Source: Mangifera indica | Lineage: Eukaryota; Streptophyta; Magnoliopsida; Sapindales; Anacardiaceae | Reading direction: 5' to 3' | NCBI RefSeq assembly: GCF_011075055.1 | Contig: NC_058140.1 | Coordinates: forward strand, 13,204,668 to 13,268,667 | Length of the DNA stretch: 64,000 nt | Shown here: positions 47,492 to 58,247 of the stretch, one piece after another | Layout: each line of letters begins with the position of its first letter | Numbering within the stretch: position 1 is the first letter of the stretch | Notes under the pieces: generated by a model | The model's database searches: none | Seen by the model: the letters and a program-made list of their open reading frames with translations, nothing else | What the model was told of the DNA's origin: nothing | Translations under genes and position numbers: made by a program

Positions 47492-50400
47492 CTACTTAAT
47501 TTCTTGAGCTCCTTTTGGAGATGCCCAAGTAGAGGGCATTCGGTCGGAGGTGATAGTCGGCATAGAATGTACGTTGATCGGAATAGGATACAATCGATAC
47601 TCCATGTCAAGTTCCTTAAAGATTTCCACCAATTCTTCCATAAATAGGGATCTTCTTATATATCTCTCTACTACATTTTGAAGGTTCATTTTGTGGGTTA
47701 ACCATACTTGTATCGACACACTATTCAACTCTCTCACATCCTTCAATATAATCGTTGGAGATGAATACCAATGCTCCTTCTTCCCATCCACAAAACTGCA
47801 TCCACCATTACATTTATATATATAGTAAATGCTTCGAACCTATAAAGAGAGGTTAGTAAAACTGATAAAATATTAAAATTTTTAGTGATAATCTAAGTTC
47901 AATTTTTTGTCATACTTATGAAACCCTCTAAGGCCAAACGACTATTTCCCACCTAAGGTATACTGTAATGACAAGTTTACACCCTTTAACTATGGAAACA
48001 CCAAATACCCACCTATGACCAGTTAAAAATAACGGTGGTAAGGGTAAAATCGTCATTTTCTCTATAATATTAAAAAATAAACTAAAATATAATCTATTTT
48101 TAACCCCCTAAACTTTGAAAACTAAAATTTTCCATCAGCCTAAGTTTTAAAAAATAGCAGTTTCATCCTAGGGTTTGGTTTTGAAATCTCCGACGACATC
48201 TCCTGCTCCATTGCCGACGGCCTCTCCCTTCCGAGACATCTTCTCCTTCCAGCGATCTCTTTCCTCTCATTTGGAAGGCCGATCGACGTCGAAGACGCCT
48301 TGGGAGACGAAGAACTTCGTCGGGAAAGACGAAGTTCTTCGTCTTCCCAGACGAAGACGAAGCCGTCGTCTTCGTCTGGGAAGACGGTTGTCTTCCCAAA
48401 GGTCTTCTTCTGATGAAATATTAGAATTTTTAGTGATAATCTGAGTTCAAATTTTTGTCATACTTATAAAACCCTTTAATTACAAATTGACTTGAAATTA
48501 TTTATTGTTTACAATCTCATAAGTGTTTTAAATTTTTTTCACTAAATTATCCTAACATATTATTAAGAGAACACATAATATAATATTTTATCTTATTTAT
48601 AAATAATCTACAAATTACACACCAAAGACTTTTAAAATATGTTAATAATTTTACTAATCAAATCATATTTTCATTATCGAATAATAAAATAAAATACTTA
48701 AATAAAAATTAAACTTATATAAAGATATAACTATATATAATTTATAAACATTTTAATTTTTGTTGATGTTATCATTTAATATTTCTAGAATTTATACCTA
48801 ATAAATTATATTAAAGTAACAATAAAACTAGTATTGTTATTTCTCTAATAATAAAATTATGCATACACACTTTTGGTATATAATTATGTATATAAATGAT
48901 GTGTAATCACGTAATTGGATGATTTTGAATTAAAGATAAAATAATATTCAATCACACGATAATATATTATCTGTGTATTTAAATTATGTATTAAAAATAT
49001 GTACAAATAATTTGTCTCTTTCTCTAAACATTTAAGTTAGTTTAGATTAATTTCGTGTTAATTTTAATATTATCTGATTTAATTTTAAATTATGGTAGAT
49101 TAATCTTAAATAAATTTTGTTTTAAAAAAAAAATCAATTCTAACTTTTTTTTTTTAATTTTAAATTTTGGGTGTAAGGTTGGTAGTTTTGAAAATAGTAC
49201 CTTGTTATTTTTTGTTTCATGATGGAGATTGTTTCCATGGGAGTTGTAAGGTGGACGCAGAACTCGATTACTTCCATCATGTCTGGGCTTCGATAGAAAT
49301 TGTTGATGGGTGTTTGGGAAAGAGTACTGTTGGGGTAAATTATTTTCAGGTTGTCATGTCTCAGAAAAACAGTCGTCAGAATGTTCATCTCTTCCACAAT
49401 CATCTGAGATTAAACATAAATGTTAATTAATTAATTAGCAAACTAATTAAGCATCAAAGTAATTGTCTAGTGAAAGTAATAAGATTAATTACCTGAACTC
49501 CATCCACCTCGCATCTATCACCCACATCAAATGGGTGAATGATGAACAAGAAGATAAGAGCTTCAAAAACAGTTTTGCAGGTATTTCCAAAAACGAAGGC
49601 AACAAGCACAAGCTGCGAGCTGACAAACAACAGAAACTGGGAGGTGGCGATTTGAAGAATGACAAGCCAAACGATCACTATAATAGTTCCAACTATTATA
49701 TTCACTACGCTATGAAGCTTTTTCACTGCCGTCTTTGTATCATTTAGTGTCAACGCCAGCGCTCTTCTTTCTCTAAAAGAATCAACCTGTAACACTAATT
49801 TATATGTATAATATATGAATGTCTAAAGGAACAAATAAATTTCTTTGTCAATGCATTCGTATTGCATACCACCCAAACTTTGAGCGCAGATTTGCTGATT
49901 CTTTTGTTTTCAGCTGCGCCCTCGAAGAGACTCATCGTCTTCAACGCTTCCTCCTCTTGCATAAAGCGCAGTAAATCTTCCAAGTAGATGTACCTGTTGG
50001 ATACCAATTGAGTTTATAAAATAGCACTCAATCATATTTGATGACACTCAAGACGGGATGCATTGCATTGCTGTAATATAAAATAAAGTGAGTTACTTTG
50101 CCCCTTGTCGAGCCACATTGCGAAAAATCTTCCTGGCGGCAATTTTAGCCTCAAATTCGCTTCTGATTTCTGTTGCAGACTCATCCTCATGAGTTGATCT
50201 ATTATCCAGAATTTGCTCATCCAATGTAGAGAGTGAACCATGGAGCACCATGTTCACCAACCTTTTCATTTTCCAGGCTGAAACGTTCTTATGGTTAAGT
50301 TTGTGCAAATGGTAGATTGAAATGGATGATACTCCAGCCAATTTACCACTTTTAGACGTACCCCTCAAACTTCGCCGGCCACTCTTGCCTAAAGCGTCTT

Positions 50401-51565
50401 CTCTAAGATCAGAAGGCAAAATCGCCCCAGCATTTTGAAACTTATTAACCTCCTCTGCAGTTCTCTCTAAATCTTCCTCAGTTTGTTGATTTTCAATCAA
50501 TGGTGGACCGGAGAGCGTTTCGATTACATATTGATTAAACAGTGACTCTTGAATCCTCTCAAAGTATGTGCTTACATGGAAGGACGAAGCAAGACTCTTC
50601 ACCATTAACGTTTTCACAAGCCAAAATAAAGTCCCGATTAAAAGACACACCAGGATTCTGGTGATATAATGGAGAATTTGGCTATCAGTTTCCTTGGCAA
50701 TTTTATCATCAAATAATTTACCCCAAGCGAGTAGCACAAGTGCTAACCATAAACAATTTTGCACTGGTTTTCTAACCCCATAAACAAAATATAAAAGCCT
50801 TTTGCGTAGAAGAAAATTTCTTTCAAGAAAGAACACTCCTATACGAATCCCCCAACCAGAAAGTAATCTACCACAAATCAAAACTAGTACCATTAATTCC
50901 CACTTCAATAGCTCAAGATTCCACACGGTCTTTTCCTTCAAATAAGGAATCGATAGAGTGCAAATCAAGAGAGCTACAATTATAAATAAACTCACCCATT
51001 GAAGCAAAGTGACTGCATTAAAATTAGCCTTTGTGTATTCGTCAGGCAAGTCCTCGCTCCATAACGGATCATCATCATCATCAGGCCCGTTACTCTGTAA
51101 CATTCCGGATCTTAATACATCTGACTTCTGCAATCTCTCTGATATCTCGATCTCCTCTTGCGTTGGATCTTGAAGCCGTGATTTTGTCTTTGCTTTCATC
51201 AACAAACTAGGGGGTTTCTGAATCGAGATGTTTCTCTTATCAAACGATGCATTGCCGGTGCACCTTAAAACCTCTTCGTTACCGAGCTCTCCAGGGCTTT
51301 TATTAGAATAACCTTCGTTCGGCGAATCTTTATGTCGTCTTCGAACTGATTCTTTATCCACCATATTCGGCCCAAACGAAACCCGGGGGGGTTCTCTCAC
51401 CTGATCTCGGTTAACGTTTTTATTCCGTTTAAGCTCGTCCATTTCCAAGTCCATGTCCAGTGCAACCTCGCCATTACCGTCCATTTTGATGACAACATCC
51501 CGATGAGGATCTGAAGGGGATTCTTCAGAGCTGGAGGAATTACTACTGCGTCCACTGGCGGACAT
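47492..51565 (-). CDS. Plasma-membrane mechanosensitive channel, MSL4/5/6-like (MscS family)
   Basis: This is a plant MscS-like channel opened by membrane tension. Five exons: 50097-51565, 49870-49993, 49493-49786, 49201-49403 and 47492-47795. All are in phase, giving 797 aa. The start is the ATG at 51,565 (MSASGRSSNSSSSEE); upstream in-frame codons read through the leader. The cytosolic N-terminus of about 210 residues is hydrophilic. Four spans lie in exon 1 (LLQWVSLFIIVALLICTLSI, WELMVLVLICGRLL, CLWLALVLLAW, ILVCLLIGTLFWLV). Two more lie in exon 3, the last followed by the MscS signature FIIHPFDVGDRCEVDGVQ. Exon 4 gives MIVEEMNILTTVFLRHDNLK and IIYPNSTL, and exon 5 WLTHKMN and ELDMEYRLYPIPINV. 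The C-terminal half fits MSL4/5/6 better than MSL10. The 1.4-kb last intron contains repeats. Confidence 0.93.
47870..48475. repeat. Direct-repeat-flanked hairpin insertion in MSL last intron
   Basis: A 58-bp direct repeat at 47,870-47,927 and 48,418-48,475 (about five mismatches) brackets 490 bp unlike the surrounding intron. The right half (48,180-48,415) is GC-rich and built of inverted repeats of the cttcgtc/gacgaag type. One perfect 21-bp stem pairs 48,340-48,360 with 48,366-48,386 around a 5-nt loop. A second pairs gggagacgaagaactt with aagttcttcgtcttccc with one extra base. A third, gggaagac/gtcttccc, has a 4-nt loop. No transposase or other protein is seen. Confidence 0.75.
48845..49022. 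mobile_element. Probable short MITE in MSL intron
   Basis: The segment begins near attatgcatacacac and ends near ttatgtattaaaaatatgtac. Its central order (tgtgtaatcacgtaattgga, then caatcacacgataatata) parallels the element at 60,134-60,300. Terminal inverted matches are partial. Non-coding. Confidence 0.5.
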
Positions 51566-52000
51566 CTTTCGCCTGTGTTTGTTAGAGGAGGAGGAGTCCA
51601 CGATATTTAGATATATACATGAGAATTGTGTACGTGGGAAATGAGAGGTGAAGCTAAGAAAAACTAAAAGGAAAATATTAAACAAGCTGTTTTAGGATTA
51701 AATGTTAGTGAAGACTTGTTGATTCGGGAAGTCGAGAGTTTTGTTTTGCAACAAATTCAATTAACAACTTGTGGCGTAGAAGGAGAGAGAAAGAGAGAGA
51801 TACGAGACAAGTGCATGGCTAATTAGGTTTAGAAAATCAGAGTCATATAAACTCAATGCATATGGACGTAAATACCCATGTATTTATTTTAATGCCTCTC
51901 CATTTGATTCTTGCATTTTAGCTTACTTGTACCTGTTAATAATATATGTATTTTATCAGCCTCTATACCTAGAAATTCAAATTAAAATATATAAGATTTC
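51566..52000. other. MSL gene leader and promoter region
   Basis: The MSL leader probably extends to about 51,700-51,830 (purine-rich gagagagaaagagagag in plus orientation near 51,783, that is, a CT-rich leader on the coding strand). Such CT tracts are common in plant leaders. The outer LTR element begins at 52,001, so the available promoter is short. Confidence 0.4.
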
Positions 52001-53207
52001 TGATACAAACTGAGTGGGATTGAGGTAAAAACGTCTCGACAAGAGAAACTAGAAAATCATCTTAGGTGAAGGAGACTCCACCTTGGCAAGAAGATTATGA
52101 GACCTTCTATTTGGACGATGGCATAAAAAATTCAATAGATGACAATGAGTGAAACGTATTGTCAATTATGAGTTTCTTTACATGTTCTATTTCCGTTTGT
52201 TATCATATTATTGTACAAAACTTCTATATTGCATATGTGAACAATGAATAAGAAAAAGGAGAGTTGGTTTAATCTAATTTCTTTCTCTTTCTCTGAATCT
52301 TCTGAAGTTATAGGCATCCTCCAATTGTCTAATTTTCATTTTTCATGGTCTGCTATCAATTTAGTGCTCTCGTTGAGAGTTTTAAAATTAAAAAAAAAAA
52401 ATTTCAAACTCCATGGGGGACTTAACTCGAGTTGCTATGAAAATGGTTGATGGTTGTGTCATGTGAACTAGCAGGAGGACCAAGTTGGTTCAATTGTGAA
52501 GGTATTGAAGGAGCTCAATCTAAAGATGATGGTGCTAGAGGCGAAGTTCAATCAGAATTTTCGTGGCAAAAAGACTAGGGATGGTGGATCTGCTCGTGGC
52601 CATGAGGCTAAGTGAATTCAAATTCTTGTTCCAATTTATGAGTATTCCTTTTTGAAATATATTAACGTGTTGTTATACCTTGTGAGTCTCTGGTGCATGG
52701 TTTAATTGTTACGATGTGTTTGTTTTGTATGTTGTTAGGCTGGTTACATGTCATATATTCATTTTCATTTGTTATCATGCTACTATACAATCTCTATATA
52801 ATGAGAGGAATGAATCAGAAAAAGGGTCTAATTTCTCTTTTTAATTTGAAGTTGTAGGCATCCTCAGCTTGCTCTAATTTCTCTTATTTCCTTTGAAGTT
52901 TTAGGCATCCTCAAATTGTCTAATTCCCCTTTCCAGTCATCTCCTACCACTTTCCTATTTCACTTCATATTAATCCACCACAAAAACAGATAAATAGAAT
53001 GGTGAGTACGGTTTCTATAATAGGAAATTTGTTGATTAGTTGCATAAAACAAACAGATTACCCGTGAAAAACAGATTTTGGTTCAATAGGAAGGCCTACC
53101 TGTCCAAAGATTCTACTTGGGTTCCCTTGTAAGAGTTCACCTGTCTTGACCCAGATTTCGACCTTCAGAGTAAGGTCCAAATTTCAGAAGGGGAGAAATT
53201 TGATACA

Positions 53208-53212
53208 AACCG
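53208..53212. repeat. Target-site duplication, left copy (aaccg)
   Basis: The five bases aaccg directly precede the TG of the 5' LTR and recur at 58,248-58,252 directly after the CA of the 3' LTR. This is the exact 5-bp duplication expected for LTR retrotransposon integrase. Confidence 0.95.
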
Positions 53213-53593
53213 TGTTACGTGGCCAAGAATTCAGCACCCTTATTCTGCAGTTATGACCCTTTTCAATTTCTGTTATGTTATTGCTTTCTGTTGCAGCCAT
53301 GATCTATGGCCATTTTCAGCATTTTCCCAGTTTCGTAGGAGACATGTTGTTTAGTTATTTTCAGCTTTCAGCATTTTCCCAGTTTCGTAGGAGACGTGTT
53401 ATTTAGTTATTTTCAGCTTTCTCAAAAACTGTATAAAAAGGAGAGATTAATGAAAAGCAGAGACTAATTTTTCCACCAAAGTATACTCTATAATTATTGA
53501 ATTGTAACCTCCTTGAGAGCTTCTTCACGTCAGGAACCATTCCGCGACAAGGCAGAGGCCGAGTGAGAGCTCGCCTGAATCGAGCACATAACA
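53213..53593 (+). repeat. 5' LTR of the Ty3/gypsy element
   Basis: It runs TGTTACGTGG to CACATAACA (TG...CA ends), 381 bp, the same length as the 3' LTR. It holds a 52-bp tandem duplication (53,314-53,365 and 53,366-53,417, two differences) and a TATA-like gtataaaaag at 53,431. Confidence 0.97.
53431..53440 (+). promoter_or_regulatory. LTR TATA box
   Basis: The sequence gtataaaaag in the 3' third of the LTR is the likely retroelement promoter. The same motif occurs in the 3' LTR near 58,085. Confidence 0.6.
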
Positions 53594-53595
53594 AC

Positions 53596-55038
53596 ATGGT
53601 ATCAGAGCAGGGATCCGATAATGGCGCCACCCATCGTAATCCATCGAAACAGCCAATAGAGGAAAACCTTCAAGCAACTCAACAACAAATGATGCAAATG
53701 CAGCGTGAGATACATGAGATGTTTATTCAATTGCAAACACAAATGGACGAGCTGAGTTCAAGAAGAACTGAAATTGGGACATCACAACAACATTCCAATT
53801 TTCAACAAGCACAAGGAACGATCGTACCACGGGTAGTTCGTTTGGATTTTCCACGATATGATGGCACTGAAGACCCCATCACTTGGATCGATCGGGCGGA
53901 GCAATTTTTTGCCTTCCACAAGACTCCTTCAAATGAGAAAGTTCCATTAGCCGCATATCACTTAGAAGAAGGAGTACATCTCTGGTTTCAATCCTTCAGA
54001 GGAATTCGAGTATGGGTTACTTGGGAGGAGTTCAAGCAAGCGATAAATGAGCGTTACGGACCAACACTTCTGGATGATTTCTACGGAGAGCTCACCAAGC
54101 TCACACAGATGGGGTCAGTTCGCGAATACCACACTCAATTTGATCGGCTTCTTGTAAGAGCTGGTTCGCTAACAGAACAACAACAGATCAGTTACTTCGT
54201 CAGCGGCCTTCGAGAGACCATCCGAGCTGATGTGCGGGCTGCAAATCCACAAACTCTCCCACACGCTGCTGGTCTTGCACGCCTCTATGAATCCAAATAC
54301 CAGAATCAAAAAAAACCCACAAACATAGAATCCAAACACATTACCTACAACCAAACCACTCAAAACCTCCAAAAACAAAAACAAATGTCAAGTCAGATAC
54401 AACATGTTGCCAATCCACCAATTAAGCGACTTTCCGCTGAGGAGATCCAGGATCGTCGGCGTCGAAATCTATGCTACAATTGTGATGAAACCTACACCCC
54501 AGGGCACCGCTGTAAACGACTATTTCTCATTGATTGCGAACTAGAGGACGAGGAAGATATTGACGTGGGGGAAGAATCTGAAACCAAACTAGAGGTAGCC
54601 GAAATCTCCCTTCATGCCATCACTGGGACTATTGCACCACAAATCATGCGGGTTCCAGCCAAGATTAAAGGGCGTTCGTTGGTGGTTCTATTGGACACTG
54701 GAAGCTCCCACAATTTCCTCAATCGAGCATGGGTGACACGACTTGGGCTGAAAACAGATGAAGGGGCACGACTGAGTGTGATGGTAGCTAACGGTGAGAA
54801 ACTTCCTTGCATGGGTCGCCTCCCAAATACCCCAATCGAAATCCAAGGGAATTTATTCCAGGTGGAATTTTTCGTGATCACCTTGGAGGGGTGCGATGCT
54901 GTGCTGGGAGCACAGTGGCTGACAACTCTTGGACCAATTATCTGGGATTTCACAAGGATGACGGTGGAATTTCAGTGGCAAGGGCGAGCAGTGATTCTCA
55001 CAGGTGAACGAACCCCGACAGCTCGGGCGATCGACTGA
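53596..55038 (+). CDS. Retrotransposon gag-protease
   Basis: This is the capsid/nucleocapsid and aspartic protease part of the Ty3/gypsy element, 480 aa from the ATG that overlaps the primer binding site (MVSEQGSDNG). The retrotransposon gag domain runs through about residues 75-240 (YDGTEDPITWIDRAEQFFAF, then WEEFKQAINERYGP). One CCHC-like zinc knuckle, CYNCDETYTPGHRC, lies near 293. The protease active-site motif LLDTGSSHNFLN is near 366. The frame stops at TGA (55,036-55,038), and the polymerase part continues in the same frame six bases later. Relatives usually have one continuous gag-pol frame, so the stop may be an inactivating change or a readthrough site. Confidence 0.95.
   Translation: MVSEQGSDNGATHRNPSKQPIEENLQATQQQMMQMQREIHEMFIQLQTQMDELSSRRTEIGTSQQHSNFQQAQGTIVPRVVRLDFPRYDGTEDPITWIDRAEQFFAFHKTPSNEKVPLAAYHLEEGVHLWFQSFRGIRVWVTWEEFKQAINERYGPTLLDDFYGELTKLTQMGSVREYHTQFDRLLVRAGSLTEQQQISYFVSGLRETIRADVRAANPQTLPHAAGLARLYESKYQNQKKPTNIESKHITYNQTTQNLQKQKQMSSQIQHVANPPIKRLSAEEIQDRRRRNLCYNCDETYTPGHRCKRLFLIDCELEDEEDIDVGEESETKLEVAEISLHAITGTIAPQIMRVPAKIKGRSLVVLLDTGSSHNFLNRAWVTRLGLKTDEGARLSVMVANGEKLPCMGRLPNTPIEIQGNLFQVEFFVITLEGCDAVLGAQWLTTLGPIIWDFTRMTVEFQWQGRAVILTGERTPTARAID
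53597..53610 (+). other. Primer binding site (tRNA-iMet)
   Basis: The sequence tggtatcagagcag, three bases after the 5' LTR, is the canonical plant primer binding site complementary to the 3' end of initiator methionine tRNA. Confidence 0.9.
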
Positions 55039-55044
55039 CGCCAC

Positions 55045-57828
55045 ATGGAGAAGGAACTTCGGGCCAGTGGAGGGCGTGGGACCTTGATGCAACTGATTGC
55101 AGGACAAAAAGATGGAGATGGAGAGGAAACAAAGGAAAGGACAATATTGATCTCTGGAACCAAGTGCCAGCACTCAGGTTTGACCCAGATTTTTGAGCAA
55201 TATTATCAAATTTTTCAGAAGCCCAAAGGCCTCCCCCCAAACCGGACTCGCAGTCATCAAATCAATTTAAAGCCAGGAAGTGGTCCTATCTCTGTGAGGC
55301 CCTACAGGTACCCATATTGCCAAAAGAAAGAAATAGAAAAGTTGGTGGAAGAAATGCTGGAAAATGGGATAATCAGACCTAGCACCAGTCCATACTCATC
55401 CCCGGTACTACTGGTCAAAAAGAAGGATGGGTCATGGCGATTTTGTGTGGATTATAAAGCCCTCAATTTGGCTACTATTAAGGATAAGTTTCCCATACCG
55501 GTGATTGACGAACTACTGGATGAACTATATGGAGCCAAATATTTTTCCAAGCTAGACTTGCGAGCTGGGTACCATCAGATACTGATGCATCCTGCAGATG
55601 TGGAAAAGACGGCATTCCGCACACATGATGGGCACTATGAATTTTTGGTAATGCCTTTTGGACTCTCTAATGCGCCTTCCACTTTTCAGGCATTAATGAA
55701 TGACATTTTTCGACCTTATTTGCGAAAATTTATCCTAGTTTTTTTTGATGATATCTTGATGTATAGCTCCACTTGGGAATCACATTTGCAACATTTGCAA
55801 ATAGTATTCTCAATTTTAGCTGACCAACAACTTTATGTCAAAGAGGAAAAATGTTGTTTTGGAACCACAAAAGTACAGTATCTGGGACACATTATCAAGG
55901 AAGGAGAAGTAAGAATGGAACCAAGCAAAATTGCGACTATAAAAGACTGGCCCAAGCCGAATTCAGTTACTGCATTACGGGGGTTCTTGGGGCTGACGGG
56001 GTACTATCGAAAATTTATCAAGGATTACGGAAAGATTGCAGCACCTTTAACTGATATGCTGAAAAAGAATAACTTCCAGTGGTCTTCTAAAGCCGAAAGT
56101 GCATTTTTGGAAATCAAAAGGGTGATGACACACGGATCGATATTGGTTTTACCTGACTTCACTAAAACCTTTATTATTGAATGTGATGCCTCTAATTTTG
56201 GTGTAGGTGCAGTGCTTACTCAAGAAAAAAAACCAATAGCCTTCTTTAGCCAAGCTCTAAAAGGGAGGAATGCAACTTTATCCACCTATGATAAAGAAAT
56301 GTTGGCACTAGTGCTTGCAGTACAAAAATGGCGACCCTACCTTCTAGGAAGGACATTTGTGGTTCGTACCGACCACAAAAGTCTAAAATATTTATGGAGC
56401 CAAAGAATCACCACTCCAGCTCAACAAAGGTGGCTTAGTAAACTCATGGGCTATGACTTTTCCATTGAATACAAGCAAGGGAAAGAGAACTCGGTAACAG
56501 ACGTTCTCTCCAGAAGAGAAGAACCAACACAAATGATAGCAATATCAGTGTTAGTCCCTATCTGGCTAGAAACCATTCAAGAAGAAAACAAAAGCCACGT
56601 AGAGATGCAAAGATTGCATAAATTGTTCCAAGAAGGGGAATTGCTTGGACCATGGGCATGCAAGGATGGAATACTTTTTTACAAAGAACGGATTTACTTG
56701 TTACCCTCTTCTTCATTAATAATGGACGTCATTCAAGGTTTCCATTCTGCCACTCACGAAGGGCTCCATAAAACCCTTCAACGCATACGATCCCAATTCT
56801 ATTGGCAAGGAATGAAGAAACAGGTATTGGAAACCATGAAAGCATGTGATATTTGCCAAAGGAATAAGAGAGAACAAGGCGCACCATCCGGGCTTCTCCA
56901 ACCATTGCCAACGCCCACTATTGTATGGACTGAGGTTTCCATGGATTTCATCACCAGCCTTCCAAATTCTAGAGGTAAAACAATAATTATGGTAGTGGTG
57001 GATCGATTGTCTAAGATGGCACACTTCATTGCAATGGCAGCACCAGTCACTGCAAATAATGCTGCCCAAGCATATTATGAGAATATCCTCAAATTATACG
57101 GCGTACCACAGTCCATTGTAAGCGATCGGGACCCCTTATTCACTAGTTCATTTTGGAAAGAATTGTTCCGGCTACAAGGGACAGAGTTTCGTTTCTCTTC
57201 ATCATATCACCCGCAGACGGACGGACAAACGGAGGTAACAAACCGAACCCTTGAAATGTACTTACGCTGTTTTACAGGCAATCACCCAAAACAATGGACC
57301 CGATGGCTACCCTGGGCAGAGTTTTGCTACAATACTAGTTGGCATTCTTCCACTGGGTTTACACCGTTTGAGGTGGTTTATGGTCAACCCCCACCAGTCT
57401 TGACTTTCTACGAACTCGGAACAGCCAAAGACGTCGAAGTGGACCAAGAGCTACGACAGAGGGATCAAGTCTTACGCCAGCTACACCAACAACTTACTAA
57501 AACCAAAGAAAGGATGAAGGCAACATATGATCAAGGAAGGAAGGAACGCCACTTTGAAGTAGGAGATTGGGTCTACCTTAAACTACAATCGTACCGACAG
57601 CATTCCTTGATTGGGGATCGACGACATAAATTATCTGCAAAATACTATGGCCCTTACAAGATCATTGAGCGTATCGGGCCAGTGGCCTACAAATTACTCT
57701 TACCTGAAGGGAGTAAAGTTCACCCGGTTGTGCACATTTCATTAATCAAGAAGCAGCTCAAGAATCATGTCGTGGTGGAGTCCTTGCCAGAGATCAGTGA
57801 CGACGCAAACATGGATCATGTTCCTTAA
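55045..57828 (+). CDS. Retrotransposon RT-RNase H-integrase
   Basis: This is the polymerase part of the Ty3/gypsy element, 927 aa from the first ATG after the in-frame TGA. Reverse transcriptase carries YFSKLDLRAGYHQI (about 165) and the catalytic FFDDILMY (about 233). RNase H carries CDASNFGVGAVL (about 379). Integrase has the HHCC zinc finger (Cys pair CDICQ near 601) and the DDE triad in VSMDFITSLP, SDRDPLF and GQTEVTNR. The C-terminal part (KYYGPYKIIERIGPVAYKLL, then HPVVHISLIKKQL) ends soon afterwards, and a typical chromodomain is not visible. All catalytic motifs are intact. Confidence 0.95.
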   Translation: MEKELRASGGRGTLMQLIAGQKDGDGEETKERTILISGTKCQHSGLTQIFEQYYQIFQKPKGLPPNRTRSHQINLKPGSGPISVRPYRYPYCQKKEIEKLVEEMLENGIIRPSTSPYSSPVLLVKKKDGSWRFCVDYKALNLATIKDKFPIPVIDELLDELYGAKYFSKLDLRAGYHQILMHPADVEKTAFRTHDGHYEFLVMPFGLSNAPSTFQALMNDIFRPYLRKFILVFFDDILMYSSTWESHLQHLQIVFSILADQQLYVKEEKCCFGTTKVQYLGHIIKEGEVRMEPSKIATIKDWPKPNSVTALRGFLGLTGYYRKFIKDYGKIAAPLTDMLKKNNFQWSSKAESAFLEIKRVMTHGSILVLPDFTKTFIIECDASNFGVGAVLTQEKKPIAFFSQALKGRNATLSTYDKEMLALVLAVQKWRPYLLGRTFVVRTDHKSLKYLWSQRITTPAQQRWLSKLMGYDFSIEYKQGKENSVTDVLSRREEPTQMIAISVLVPIWLETIQEENKSHVEMQRLHKLFQEGELLGPWACKDGILFYKERIYLLPSSSLIMDVIQGFHSATHEGLHKTLQRIRSQFYWQGMKKQVLETMKACDICQRNKREQGAPSGLLQPLPTPTIVWTEVSMDFITSLPNSRGKTIIMVVVDRLSKMAHFIAMAAPVTANNAAQAYYENILKLYGVPQSIVSDRDPLFTSSFWKELFRLQGTEFRFSSSYHPQTDGQTEVTNRTLEMYLRCFTGNHPKQWTRWLPWAEFCYNTSWHSSTGFTPFEVVYGQPPPVLTFYELGTAKDVEVDQELRQRDQVLRQLHQQLTKTKERMKATYDQGRKERHFEVGDWVYLKLQSYRQHSLIGDRRHKLSAKYYGPYKIIERIGPVAYKLLLPEGSKVHPVVHISLIKKQLKNHVVVESLPEISDDANMDHVP

Positions 57829-57852
57829 CGGCCTTGCGGACAAGACCCTTTT

Positions 57853-57866
57853 CAAGGGGGGTGGAA
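57853..57866 (+). other. Polypurine tract
   Basis: The purine-rich aaggggggtggaa run immediately precedes the 3' LTR, in the position where plus-strand DNA synthesis is primed. Confidence 0.8.
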
Positions 57867-58247
57867 TGTTACGTGGCCAAGAATTCAGCACCCTTATTCT
57901 GCAGTTATGACCCTTTTCAATTTCTGTTATGTTATTGCTTTCTGTTGCAGCCATGATTTATGGCCATTTTCAGCATTTTCCCAGTTTCGTAGGAGACATG
58001 TTGTTTAGTTATTTTCAGCTTTCAGCATTTTCCCAGTTTCGTAGGAGACGTGTTATTTAGTTATTTTCAGCTTTCTCAAAAACTGTATAAAAAGGAGAGA
58101 TTAATGAAAAGCAGAGACTAATCTTTCCACCAAAATATACTCTATAATTATTGAATTGTAACCTCCTTGAGAGCTTCTTCACGTCAGGAACCATTCTGCG
58201 ACGAGGCAGAGGCCGAGTGAGAGCTCGCCTGAACCGAGCACATAACA
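57867..58247 (+). repeat. 3' LTR of the Ty3/gypsy element
   Basis: 381 bp, TG...CA, aligned to the 5' LTR without gaps at a constant offset of 4,654. There are six differences, all C/T or A/G. It is followed by the second aaccg. Confidence 0.97.

Larger units (their letters stand above)
53213..58247 (+). mobile_element. Ty3/gypsy LTR retrotransposon, nearly complete (5,035 bp)
   Basis: The element has 381-bp LTRs, a methionine-initiator-type primer binding site, gag-protease and RT/RNase H/integrase frames, a polypurine tract and a 5-bp target duplication. Domain order protease-RT-RNaseH-integrase identifies Ty3/gypsy. The two LTRs differ at 6 of 381 positions, all transitions, so insertion is fairly recent. 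At an assumed plant rate of 1.3e-8 per site per year this is roughly 0.6 million years. It landed inside the 3' LTR of an older element. A TGA between gag-protease and polymerase is the only break seen. Confidence 0.96.

Noticed and set aside
48163..48444. Overlapping frames on both strands rich in Arg/Ser.
   Set aside because: They arise from the cttcgtc/gacgaag inverted repeats inside an intron.
47870..48475. The 58-bp direct repeats as a pair of tiny LTRs or a target-site duplication.
   Set aside because: There are no TG...CA ends, no primer binding site or polypurine tract, and the length is far beyond normal target duplications.
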